A DNA stretch of 64,000 nt from Evernia prunastri (Eukaryota > Ascomycota > Lecanoromycetes > Lecanorales > Parmeliaceae), in assembly GCA_003184365.1 (NCBI GenBank), contig NKYR01000120.1:1-64000 (forward strand), in the 5' to 3' direction. Each line of letters starts with the position of its first letter. The stretch's first letter is position 1. The notes beneath the pieces are model-generated. The model did not search any database and was not told the DNA's origin. It worked only from the letters and a program-made list of their open reading frames with translations. A program made the position numbers and the translations under genes. Below, one piece after another: positions 32,983 through 43,889 of the stretch.

Positions 32983-35900
32983 ATGGCTGCACCAGGCTGC
33001 GGGATCATCTTTGCCCCTTCACAAAGGAGTGACCGCAGTAACAGCAGCTTGCGCAGGTCCACGAGTCTGAACTCCAAGCCCAGATCTGTCCTTACAGCCT
33101 CACACAGATCACCTGGTACATACCTCCAAGGCTCGGACATGGGATTATCGAATGGACATAACAGGTCTTTATCGGACAAGATGAGAAATTTGCACCGGAA
33201 GAAGAACTCGAATGAGAGTAACCCGGGACCGAAACCACTGGCATCCGCCATGGCTGCCGGTTCTATCAAAAGGCCCCCTAAACATCTCGACTTAATGGAA
33301 GCAGCATCACACACTCAAGGCGAAGCTACGCAATCGAGGAGGAACGATGTACAGCATCGAGAAGTTGGGGCAGGCAAGGAGAACAAAGGCATTAGTGTGA
33401 AGCAGATGAGGCCGTCGAACAACATGGACCAGTCCTATCGCTCAATAGCGTATAACCAGTACCTGTCACAGGCATTTGGTCTACAGGGTGAAGAGAAGCC
33501 ACAGCCTGCTGCAGTACAGAGACTCAGAGTGCCAGAAGCCTCCGAGGCACGGCCAGACTCTGACATGAGTGCAATGACTGGTGACTCAATGGAAGTGAAC
33601 TTCCATATGGATCCCGCTGCTGCGCCTTCTACCAAAGACCAAAGGCCTAAAATACAGGTCACGATCCCTGGAACCGCTACGAAACGACCGCACTCTTCCT
33701 CACACCTGGCAACGCAGATGGACAGGTTGAAATCGCAGAGGAGAAGTAAGGATACCCAGACACAAGTTTCGCCCCCTTCGTCTACCACACATCAACAGAA
33801 CACGGGAGACGTACCTGCAAGATTATCGGTCGTTTCTCCTCTCTCCGTCGTTGAAATGCCAAAACCAAGGAGACCCTTCTCGGCTTTCTCTCTTGAGGAC
33901 ATGACGAGCGACACGCCCCGTAACGCTCCGTCGTTGGAAAGGCTGGCGCGCTCAGATTCTTCAGATGACGCAGGCGAGCTTGATGACAGATCATCAAATT
34001 ACAGCGGCCGTTCCTCGAGGTCAAGCTTGATGGATGACACGGCCGTGCGTGGAAAGTCTAACAACCGCTGCCAAAGCATCGCCTTTTCCATCATTTCACC
34101 TGCGGCAGCTGGAGTATTTGACGGTACACCACTTGCGTTGAAGAACAGCAGGTTGAGGACATTTAGGAGTACGAGCTCGTTAACTACTGTGGACATGAAC
34201 AAGCCATTACCACCCGAACCAGGAGTAGAGGTAGCGCCCCTGAACGTTGCATACTCTCGGCCCGGCAGCATGAAGGGAAAGCGCAAAGTGCCTTCGCCCC
34301 TCACGTTTTCACGATCTTCCATGTACGATACAACGTCACAGTTTCCATCTCGAATGTCCTCCTTACGCTCGAAATACACGCCGGCCGACCTCGATGCTCT
34401 TGACGCGGCCTTTACAAAGAGCAGTCCCAATATGCAAGCAGGATTTGGGTACCAACTCGAACCCTCGCTGAGTCAGGCTGAAGCAGATTTAGAAGCTCAT
34501 TTAGGCACCATCAACGAGGAGCCTACAATCCAGCATCCAAATATGATGCCTAAGGCACATGACCCTCTGCAAATAAGTCGTGGACCCAATACAATGGTTC
34601 CATCGCGACACGCACCTCATCCTCCATCGTCGCTGAAACTGAGTGATGGAAGCATCAGCAGCCGAAAGCGGTTACAGAGGAAGCCTTCAACCCACGTTGC
34701 CCTGCAGATTCGTGGAGAGTCATCGAAATGGGACTCCGATGACAGCAGCAGGAGTGGTCTGCGTCGCCGCACTTCGGCGCCGGTAGTGGGATCTACGGCA
34801 AAGGCAGACAAGATCCTTGGAATACCCGCTACACTGATGGTTAGAGAGAGCAGTTCGGAATCTAATTGGAGTTCTAGCGAATCTCCCCAGACTAATTCTG
34901 ACGGCGACTCATCAAGTCCAACAATGTCAAGAGAAGACACTAGCACTCCTGAGACCGACGTTTCTTCCATACCAGACCATGCTTACGAAGAAGTCCGTGC
35001 GAGACTGGAATTATTGAGCCCCAAAAACAATAATGAATCTGAACACTTCGCTGCTTTCATTCCGCAACCAAGGCAGTCATCTGAGTTGTCTGAGTCAGTC
35101 GATAAGTCTCTACAGGCTCAAACCAATGACGCCACACTTAATACAAGATTGCGACCGACAACTCCAGAGAAATCCAGTAACGTTCAAGATGAACTGGCTA
35201 CGCCCGCCATCTACTTATCGCCAGTCGAGGAAGCTCAGGAGTCTCAGGTCACCATCGCGGTCGGCCTTGATGCGCCAATAGATGAAAATGACGAGGGCAA
35301 CATTCATCCCCTTCAGAGGCGGGGCGCCCAAGAAGAATCACCGCAACGACGCCGATCGATGGCGTCCATTGTAATGACTGAAAGACCACGATCTCTCGCG
35401 TCCATTGCGATGTCTGAAATTCCCGACATCTATGCCAGTCTCCCTTCTCCAGGATTGACGATCAGAAGCCGGCAGTCGTTTTTCGTAGAAGAGGCTGAGC
35501 GCGATATTTCGGCCGATGCAGCTGAGGTAGTTCTTTTACGCATTCTCGAAAATCTTGACAACCTGCAAGATCTCTTCGCTACTGCCACAGTCAGCAGGGG
35601 CTTCTACCGCACCTTCAAGCGCCACGAGCTCCCGCTGATGAAGAACGCGCTTTGCGCCATGTCTCCAGCTGCTTGGGAGCTTCGCGAAATGAGTCCACCG
35701 TATCCTGGTTTGGAAAATGGTGACAACGTTCTGCCAAAGCTACTCGAATATTCGCCTTCCGTCTATCTCCAACACTACATGAGGGACATGTACACCATGA
35801 TCGCTCTCAAGTCAATGATCTTAATACATTGCGAATCATTCCTTCGTGCTGACACCATCACTGCGCTTGCCGGCGGTGAGACTGAACGAGCTTCTCAGAT

Positions 35901-37162
35901 AGACGATGCTTTCTGGCGCGTGTGGACTTTCTGCCAGGTCTTCGGATGTGGATCAAACCGAGAAGACGACATCGTCGGTCAGATGGATTGGCTGCGGGGT
36001 GGCACTATGGCCAAGCATCAACGACGGACTGCCAATACTATGGAATTCGGTGCCGACGTGAATAGGAACAGTGTTCTCTACAGCTCGCCGCCAACGTTCG
36101 GTAGAGGCAATTCGGGTGGATTGACCGCGGAGGACCTTTACGATATGACAGAGATCTGGACCTGCCTCGGCGTTCTCGTCCGCGGGTTCCAGGGCAAGCG
36201 CTCAGAGGCAAGGGAGCATGGTATCTTCGACAAGGCAGATATCATCGCTGGTGATGTCGAACAGGAAGATTCTGTGCTAGGTACGTGCCTCCCCTGTCAT
36301 CCAACCTTTGCTAACTTCTTCAAAAGAAGAATGGACGTACCACCTTCTCACTCTCGCTCCTCCCACAGTCCTGGACGTCACCTCGCCGACATCACCCACA
36401 GCCGCTACCTTTGCCCACGCCCGATCTCGTGGCTACACCGCCTGGACACCACCCACTGTTTCCCGCGCCACATTCCTCAAAGAAGCCGTCTCCCGTGTCT
36501 ACCAGGAAAGAATGGCAGAGGCTAACCCAACCTCCCCCATTCCGTCTCCCAAAGGAAAGATCACAGACCCCTCCTCTCTGACGTCGGAACAGCTCGTCGA
36601 CGATGTTGTGGCGGCCCGCTGGCGTTGCGCTCGCCACGCTGCCGAGATTCGGGCCAAGCGCAACGATCCTAGCTTCAAGGCTCTGCCACCTTCAGAAGAC
36701 AGACCTATGTCTGAGTTCCCTGCCGTTCTAGAGAAACTTGACATAGGCAACGCCCCTCCCGTTCCCGCCATTCCATCAGCCCACTCCCGCACTCCTTCGG
36801 ACTTTGACACCTCCAAGAACTTCGTCTCCGCGTTGGTCGTGCCCGCCGGTCCACAAGTTCGCGACCCTGTTGACGTCGCGGTCGACAGGCTCGTCGCTAT
36901 GGGTTTCGAGAAGAAAAAAGCCGCCAAAGCACTCGCCGAGACCGACACGGGGAATTCCGTTGATTTCGCAAGAGCGCTAGAGTGGTTGGTCAGAGAGCGG
37001 AAGAGGGATGTGAGCAGCTTGATGCACTCGGGTTACAGAGGACCCGCCACCCCGACCGGAGAGAGCGATGACATTGCGAGTGCGAATGCCGAGAGTGCCA
37101 TCCGCGAAGCGGTCGGACTCGGTTTGAATGTCGGAAGCAGAAACATGGACTCGAGACGATGA
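32983..37162 (+). CDS. large F-box-like/UBA-domain protein
   Basis: Two exons, 32983..36280 and 36327..37162, with a 46-nt intron (donor GTACGT, acceptor AAAAG); 1,377 residues. The first ~840 residues are low-complexity, Ser/Pro/Arg-rich and probably disordered, starting with MAAPGCGIIFAPSQRSDRSN. Around residues 845-890 a helical segment (AAEVVLLRILENLDNLQDLF, then SRGFYRTFKRHELPLMKNAL) resembles an F-box-like region. A conserved-looking helical domain follows (YLQHYMRDMYTMIALKSMIL, DDAFWRVWTFCQVFGCGSNR, DLYDMTEIWTCLGVLVRGF). Near residues 1280-1325 there is a UBA domain (VDRLVAMGFEKKKAAKALAE, then FARALEWLV), which in known proteins binds ubiquitin. A role in ubiquitin-dependent regulation is plausible, but no catalytic domain is seen. 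The intron is in phase and removes stops; it is required to reach the UBA domain. The gene is isolated, with gene-poor DNA on its left and a minisatellite on its right. Confidence 0.86.
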
Positions 37163-37733
37163 ATTGTGTGAACATCATGATTGTTATTCCGTCTTCCGCG
37201 TTCTCCTTTTGCAAGTTATATACCACGGCGATCGCTCACGATCCTGCCAACATGTTTTTCAACGCGTTCTTGAGCGGATCTTAACCTTTTATCTGTTGCT
37301 ATCCGAGCGAGAGAGGCTTCTTGTTCACGATTTGTGTGTCTGGAGGGTTGGATCGGATTTAAAACCTATTACTATGAATTGAACTCCATCTACCTATTCT
37401 ATTCCGATCACGTTTGAGGAAAGGGACTCTGAATGACTTGATGTTTTATTGATCACCCAATGTCCCAATTGCCCTGGCTGATGATTCCCAAAAGTAGAAT
37501 TATTGTTACGTTGTATGTCCATTCTCCCGTCTGCGCGCTGGAAACGACTTCGGGTTTTCCGGGGCAGTGATCCGTCCTGAAGAATGAGCATGTGCATGTG
37601 CTATCCATTTGTGTACGCGTTGAGATGTACTATTAGCAGAGTGATGATGATCGCTCTGGGCTATTACGGAGTAGAGTCCTGAGAGACTAGGCGAGTTGCC
37701 TTTCTGGGTTCTTGCTGGGTTGTTTCTGTATTT
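37163..37733. other. 3' flank of the UBA-protein gene
   Basis: About 570 bases between the stop codon and the minisatellite. It should include the 3' untranslated region. No other feature is seen. Confidence 0.5.
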
Positions 37734-38127
37734 CGAGCTGCAATTGCGCTGCATTTCGACCTGCTGCCTTTCTGCGTTTGGAGCTGTGTTTCGAGCTGCA
37801 TTCTTTCTGCATTCTTGCTGCGTTTCGAATTGGATTACGAGCTGCATAACGAGCTGCATTCTTGCTGCGTTTCGAGCTGTATTTCGAGCTGTATTTCGAG
37901 CTGCATTCTTCCTGCGTACTTGCTGCATTTCGAGCTGCGTTTCGAGCTGCATTCTTTCTGCGTTTCGGATTGGATTACGAGCTGCGTTTCGAGCTGTATT
38001 CCGAGCTGCGTTACGAGCTGCGTTTCGAGCTGCATGACGAGCTGCACTACGAGCTGCACTACGAGCTATATTTCGAGCTGCATTCTTCCCGCGTACTTGC
38101 TGCATTTCGAGCTGCGTTTCGAGCTGG
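37734..38127. repeat. minisatellite with 15-nt unit
   Basis: About 390 bases made of variants of a 15-nt unit centred on TTTCGAGCTGC, such as GCATTCTTGCTGCGT and CGAGCTGTATTT. The units form higher-order groups in which a TTCTT-containing unit alternates with several CGAGCTG units. Because the unit is a multiple of three, several frames on both strands stay open: the minus strand gives a 199-codon frame (38105 to 37506) with A-A-R-N-x pentads, the plus strand a 216-codon Cys/Leu/Phe-rich one. I do not call either a gene. Confidence 0.85.
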
Positions 38128-38319
38128 TGATGGTGTGGCTACAATACATACATACATACCTACTTTGCGGTCTGATGCTGAGGAGTACTGTATGCATTAT
38201 CTTTGTTTCCGTTCCTTTGTTGGACTTAGTAGACATTGGAGCTGCGAGAGAGGTATATGTATATATCTCACTTCTGACATTGCAATGGCAATTGCGATTG
38301 GAGACGGTTTCATGCCTGA

Positions 38320-38357
38320 TTTGTTTGCTTGTTTGTTTGTTTGTTTGTTTGTTTGTA
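38320..38357. repeat. (TTTG)n microsatellite
   Basis: About nine copies of TTTG with one variant unit. Confidence 0.9.
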
Positions 38358-38505
38358 CCCGTTCATAAAGTAGATTTCGAGCCACGTGTGTTGAGCTTCA
38401 TCCTCGTTGAAGGCTCTGGCGCGCGCAAGATACCGCCTTGTCTTACAGCGCAGTATCCTCTATGAAATCGTCATGCGCTTGCGCAACTAGCCCCAATGCA
38501 AATGA

Positions 38506-38857
38506 CTATGTTGTACTCGCGGATATGCCTTTTCGCCATACTTCGCTCTTCACATTGCGCACCACATCCTCCACCACCCGCGGCGTCTCGATTTCTCTAA
38601 TCTCTCCTTCTCCGCGCCCATACCGTACATGGAACATGAGCTGTCGCTTGGGGGTGAAGTTTTTTCAGACTACAGGCTTTCAGCAGCATGTCCGGTACGA
38701 CTGCGGAAGCATGGTGTGAAAGGCTCGGGGGAGGGCCAAGGTGAGGGTTTTGTCCAGATCTACGACCTCCAGGATGCAGTCGGCCCCTTTGGGGAAGAGT
38801 TGGATGTGGGAGCTGAGGTCTAGTTCCGGGTCCTTGGGGGAAGATGTGGTCGCCGTC
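38506..38857 (-). pseudogene. unrecognised protein-like fragments, interrupted
   Basis: In one minus-strand frame two segments look protein-like: 38857..38680 (with LDLSSHIQLFPKGADCILEV and LDKTLTLALPRAFHTMLPQ) and 38640..38506 (with LMFHVRYGRGEGEI and RVVEDVVRNVKSEVW). They are separated by two stop codons in about 45 bases, and no GT-AG intron that I could find keeps the frame. I do not recognise the family. It could be a small gene with an odd intron, or a decayed one. Confidence 0.3.
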
Positions 38858-40318
38858 TACTTATTTTCGCTTGTTTTCGACTCCTTCTATCCATGATTAC
38901 AATATCATAAGGACTGAAGATAGCAAATTTTGATTTATTATAGGGAAAGTTTAGTGACATAATGTTTCTTTTTTGGACTAGGGCCCTGAAATGTTCAGAA
39001 CATTGGATTTGAATCCTAAATCATTATCAAATGAAGTAGGGTACGTCCTTAACCACATTATATTCATGGGAAAATAACCCAAAGAAGTTGATAGAAGTGT
39101 ATATGAGAATCCGTGATTGGCTTTTTCTACGATTGGTTTCTTCTTATTAATCTATGTATTTTTGCTTCTACCAATCGTATTATTTCAGGCGCTAAAACTT
39201 CCGTTCGTAGGGCTGTTTGCCATTCTCTAACAAAATTCTCTCGACCTTTCCTTTCTTGCTTCAATTGCTCCAAAAAAACGCGAAATCGACATCACAGTAT
39301 CGGTGCGTAAAATGGTAATAAAGATACCTTTCCCCGCACCATCAATGACCAAGGTTGAATCGACTAGATCCGTTCCATCTAGATGCGCCTGACACGTAAC
39401 TCATGCGGCCATTGTCTGTAACACGTTGATGGAAACGCCAGGGCCCATCCATTCTGCGAAACGCGGACATGGCCAAATCGACCATACAAACATACATACA
39501 CATACAATAAATGCAAATTGCCTACTTAATATGCTCTCGTTTCTATTTGTGTCGGTTTCTTTTGTCTGGTAGTCTACAGAAAAAATCTTGGCGCTGAAAA
39601 TTCTGGGAGTATGCTTTGCTATGGTTGATTGTTTTATGTTGAAAGCTGATCCGCGTACAGAGACTGGCTTCAGCAGGACTAAATACCGGGACGATATGGT
39701 ACTCTTCCCAATGTTCGTTGGAAGACAGAAGTTTTGTCCGTGTAAAATGATGTGTCCTCTCCTTGTTAGACTCAAGCTCTTCTAAAAAGGCATGAAGAGG
39801 CACTGCCACCATTGGCAACCAGATATGCGATGTCTCTGACCTTTTTCGATTGCGGAAACGGTTGTCAAAATGAGGCTCTTGAGGACGGCGGAGGTGGTGG
39901 TGTTGATTTTGTTGGAGGGCAAAGCATGTGTATTCTCAATGCGGTCGGTTTGAGGATTTCTTTGTGACTGATACTCAAATCGACGACGCTGACGCATTAG
40001 TCCCATTGTCCTTCTTTGTTACTCTCGTGATGAACATTGGACAGGGGAGAACAAAACCCCAATTACAATGTCTAATGGTTAACACAAAGCCAATTGTACT
40101 CAAGCGTCGACCCTCAACACCAAGCTCTCTTTATACTTGCCTAACACTCCCAGTGAGGTTTCAGCTTGAAATAGCATCCCACGCGTGCTCTCTCAAGCTT
40201 TTCCACCCACTGCAACTTCTCTCCTCCAGTTGAGTATACTTTCAACTCCCAACACACGCGCAGAGCTTTCAACCTCAGTTCACAGATATTTCACCTACTA
40301 TCCGTCCACCTATACACC
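38858..40318. other. intergenic, no gene recognised
   Basis: About 1.46 kb, AT-rich in its left half. It contains the promoter of the RING-cyclin gene. Frames present on both strands are short and without motif. Confidence 0.5.
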
Positions 40319-41416
40319 ATGGCCGATGCGTTCCTTCGTGAACTTTTCCAAGCCCAGAACCGCGCCCGAAAGGATGAGGGGCAGGAATGTATCATCTGCA
40401 TGGAGGATTGGGGCACGATAAATCCAAAGACTGGCCTTGCCGAAATTCCGATCCGCCTGCCGTGTAAGCACATTGTGGGAAAGGGATGCATCACTCAGTG
40501 GCTCCATTCAAACAATACTTGTCCACTGTGCCGACGGGTCTTCTTCCCCGCACAAGCTCGTCCTTACCTCGAGCATGGCATTATGGAGAGCCAAGCAGAC
40601 CGTGCTCATTCAAGCCGGAGGACAACCCGAAATCAGGACATGAATGGCCCGGCCGGCAGAATCACGACCCATCGTATAAACATGAGTCTTCTCTGTAATC
40701 GTTATTGCCGCGAGCTTTATCTAGAGCTCGATGTCGCCCATGTCGCTGCATCCGTTATTGCCAACCTCCTCCAATCTTGGCCGTCTAGTGACGCCCTCCA
40801 GACCCATGATAATCACCACATCGTCGCCGTGAGCATCTACATCGCTTCGAATCTCACGGGCCATTACAGATCTCCCAGGGAGATAGCAGGGGTGACGGAC
40901 GACGTCAGCAGGGAGTCGATTCGCGCCACTTACGATCTTATAAGGGATTGGAGGACTATTCTCGATGACGATATCCGCACCCAGCTAGTTACGGTTTTCG
41001 AAATCCGAAGGCTTGTTTGGCCGCCTAGCCGCGCCGAGCTGAAAGCCCGGGAAGCCGGCCTTGAATGGCTCATTGAGCTCTGCACGGAATATGGTATGAA
41101 CCTTGGCGTATTCGACAACATCACCCTGTTGGCTCGGAAAATTGCAACCAGAGTGTGGACTCTACCCTGTCTCCATCAGACTCGTTGTTGCAAGCGGGTA
41201 CTTGCAGCGACGTGCTTGTACATGGCTAGTCCTTTGATGGGTCTCCGTCGTTCCAAAGCAAGCATCTACCAGGTGATAGATGAAAGCGTCGCCGATATTA
41301 GCATATGTTATATCTCCCTGTATCGCGAGCGGAGGCACATTTTGCAAGAGAGTTGGCTTCCACTGATAGGGAAGGAGAATATGGAGGAAGCTTTGGCAAT
41401 GTTACCGGATTTTTGA
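40319..41416 (+). CDS. RING-finger protein fused to TFIIB/cyclin-like repeats
   Basis: A single exon codes for 365 residues. Residues 24-71 form a RING-like zinc finger: CIIC (24, 27), PCKHIVGKGC (Cys49, His51, Cys57) and CPLC (68, 71). The ligand normally found three residues before Cys57 is Gly54, a change I associate with many fungal RING proteins. After a linker, residues about 125-225 look like a cyclin box of the TFIIB kind (VAASVIANLLQSW, HHIVAVSIYIASNL, RSPREIAGVTDDVSRESIRA), and residues about 264-345 like a second one (LLARKIATRVW, RVLAATCLYMASPL, KASIYQVIDESVADISICY). RING domains usually act in ubiquitin ligation, cyclin boxes in protein binding for transcription or cell-cycle control. 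The combination suggests an E3-like adaptor recognising its substrate through the cyclin repeats; that is inference. No zinc ribbon of TFIIB is present. The ATG is in good context (CACCATGG). Confidence 0.85.
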   Translation: MADAFLRELFQAQNRARKDEGQECIICMEDWGTINPKTGLAEIPIRLPCKHIVGKGCITQWLHSNNTCPLCRRVFFPAQARPYLEHGIMESQADRAHSSRRTTRNQDMNGPAGRITTHRINMSLLCNRYCRELYLELDVAHVAASVIANLLQSWPSSDALQTHDNHHIVAVSIYIASNLTGHYRSPREIAGVTDDVSRESIRATYDLIRDWRTILDDDIRTQLVTVFEIRRLVWPPSRAELKAREAGLEWLIELCTEYGMNLGVFDNITLLARKIATRVWTLPCLHQTRCCKRVLAATCLYMASPLMGLRRSKASIYQVIDESVADISICYISLYRERRHILQESWLPLIGKENMEEALAMLPDF

Positions 41417-43889
41417 GCGGGTGTTTCTGCGTGAGAGGCGCTAAGGTAGAGTGATTACTGCATTAGAATTTGCAGACCTGGGTTATTGTATTCATTTCTA
41501 TCAGCTTATTTGGGTTGCCTTCCCATAAACTCTCATGTGATCAAGGGCGTACTCTGCTTCATTTGCTGATAATTTAGGAACCAGATCAGATGTTCTCCTA
41601 AAAAGAAACAAAATGTCACTAAAATTTCCTAAACGACTTCTTTTTATCTACAATAAACCGACGTTTTGTATCTTCAGTCCCGATGATATAGTCTTATTTG
41701 GTCGAAGGAGTCGGGTTGTTTCTGGTCTATTGCCCTCTGAGAAATGCGTAGAAGAAAAATCTTCCTCATTTGGGACTTCGATTACGATCCACTGCTCTGG
41801 CCTCTTAAATTTTTGGAGGATGATGACTTTTGACACCGACTGTGACTGAAAAATGGTCTCGAGATTTTGCGGCGTAAGCATCAAAATGGTCGAATCGTTT
41901 TTTTGCTCCTCCCTGCATGATTTGCCTTGGTTCTACGATAGGTATATTACTCGCACAGCTTACTTGAAGTGGATGGATCTTGCTCTCTGCTCCTGCCGAA
42001 TTGAAAAGGAACTGTCTGCAGAGAATTTACCGGAATGTATTCTCTCGCTACACGAGAACCAGGATTCGTCAAGAGGACCCAGAGAATTCGAGCGAGATGC
42101 TTTCCCTGTTTGTCTAGATTTTTCGGGCGACGTGCAGATTTCTACGATTCCGTCTCTAACTAGGCTAAGTAGTCAGAGCCTCCGCCTTCCACCTTTCGCC
42201 TCCTCACCGCCTGCGAGCGCTCTCCGGCGAGACAACTCGGTGCCCTTTGATGATCATACTTATGGTGTGATGACTCTACAGATTATACCATCATAGAGGC
42301 TGGCGATGTTCTTCCCCTGAAAGGAAGTCCTAAGTGCCCTACAGACACGTCTACTTGGCCGCCTCCAAAACAAATGCACCTCTATCGCAACTTCAAGTTG
42401 TAGATTTCACCCATCGGAAATTGGACAACTGGTGTCCATGAATTTTTTGGGGCTTTTAGCGCTACAATTCTGAACGCAACCGCAACTCGTTGGTGCAATG
42501 TTCGATGATCTCGATTGTGCACTGTAGTCGTTGTCTGGTCTCGTACTGAGGGGAAATGAAAGATTTGATGAAAGATTTGCCGAGTTCGAGTAGATGGCTT
42601 AGTATGCAGTGCATCTCACGTGATCGAAATATAAGCGCAGCAATCAGCGCCAAGAGAGGGGACACGTTTTGTATGGAACGTACCAAGTTGTTCAGGAGGC
42701 TGACAGCGACCTATTTGATTGATGAGAAAAGTGGAGAAGTGATCATAGGAGATCTCAATGCTTCTGGAGGTCCTCAGTGCGATCAAAACCTGTGAGGAAA
42801 CGTAATATGCACGGTTGAGCAGCTAGCAGAGCCTTGCGCTGACCGCAATTCAGCACCGAGCCACAGCTCAATGCGCTGGGCTGTCTAGACGAGTCGGGGA
42901 AGCATCCCAAGGATACAATCAGCCGCGATGGTCAAGGCTGTCAACATGATAGCCTTGCCCTCCATACTTCCGAATGTCAGATCTGATGACCCAGCTGACG
43001 TCAAAATCGATCGATCAAGCATGAAATTCGCTTATGGATGAAATCTGTTGGGCAAGCTCACTGAGGGACGACCAAAATTTTATTGGGGGCTGTGTAATGG
43101 CAGATCTAGGGAAACCAATTACAAGACTGCTTGAGCAACGTAGATACAGAGGCACACAGTCCCCTGCGAAAGAAAAAAAAGGCGCGGTAGTCCTCCATTT
43201 CGAGTCACCGGTCTACGAAAATCTCACAAGCGTCGATATTTTGATCATGTCATCTCCACAGGTGGTGGAATGTTGTGGAAGACCATCAGGCGGTGGACGT
43301 GGTCTCGATAATTTCTCCCAACGAGAACATCAACGACGTAACTCTCCGTCCGCAATCTGACATTTCTAAGCGGTCAACTCTACTCTGTCCAGGCCAGGTG
43401 AAGCTTACCCATTGCCCTTCTCGTGCACGATCGGCAGGCTCATCTTCTTTGGCCGGGCGTAGAGTCCTTCATGTGCATATGCGACGCAACAGTCATTACT
43501 TGCTTCTTCAGGCTGTCCATCCATTGCAGCATTTGTACTGCTGTATTATGCGGTCAGCAATCGATGACCTCGCAGATATCTGTGCGCAAGGCATAGCGAG
43601 CTACTCCGACGCGACCCAAAGAGTTTGGATGCATTCGACGGCCCAGCCTAATGCCTAACTGGACCGATTTGAAGAGAAAAAGTGACGATCATCAAGTCAG
43701 CTTGATTACTATGACCGCCAGGTGACACACCGGATCGAAGATCGGGCATTCGTCGAGGCAGTATCAATCGCTAGGCGGCTTGGGAGATGGAGATATAAGA
43801 CCGAGGTCGAAGCCTCTTTCTGCGACAAACATCACTCCCCAGAACTCCGATCCTATTCACATCCCGTCTATCTCAATATCACTGCCATC
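41417..43889. other. intergenic with uncertain small ORFs
   Basis: No gene recognised in about 2.5 kb. One plus-strand frame is open from 41613 to 41849 and, after a single TGA and four bases, from the ATG at 41853 to 42296, so about 228 codons share one frame with one stop. The translation has no motif I know. The right end contains the promoter of the lysozyme-like gene. Confidence 0.4.

Noticed and set aside
37506..38465. Open frames of about 199 (minus), 216 and 168 (plus) codons over the minisatellite.
   Set aside because: A 15-nt unit keeps many frames open at once on both strands, so openness is not evidence of coding. I kept only the repeat as a feature.
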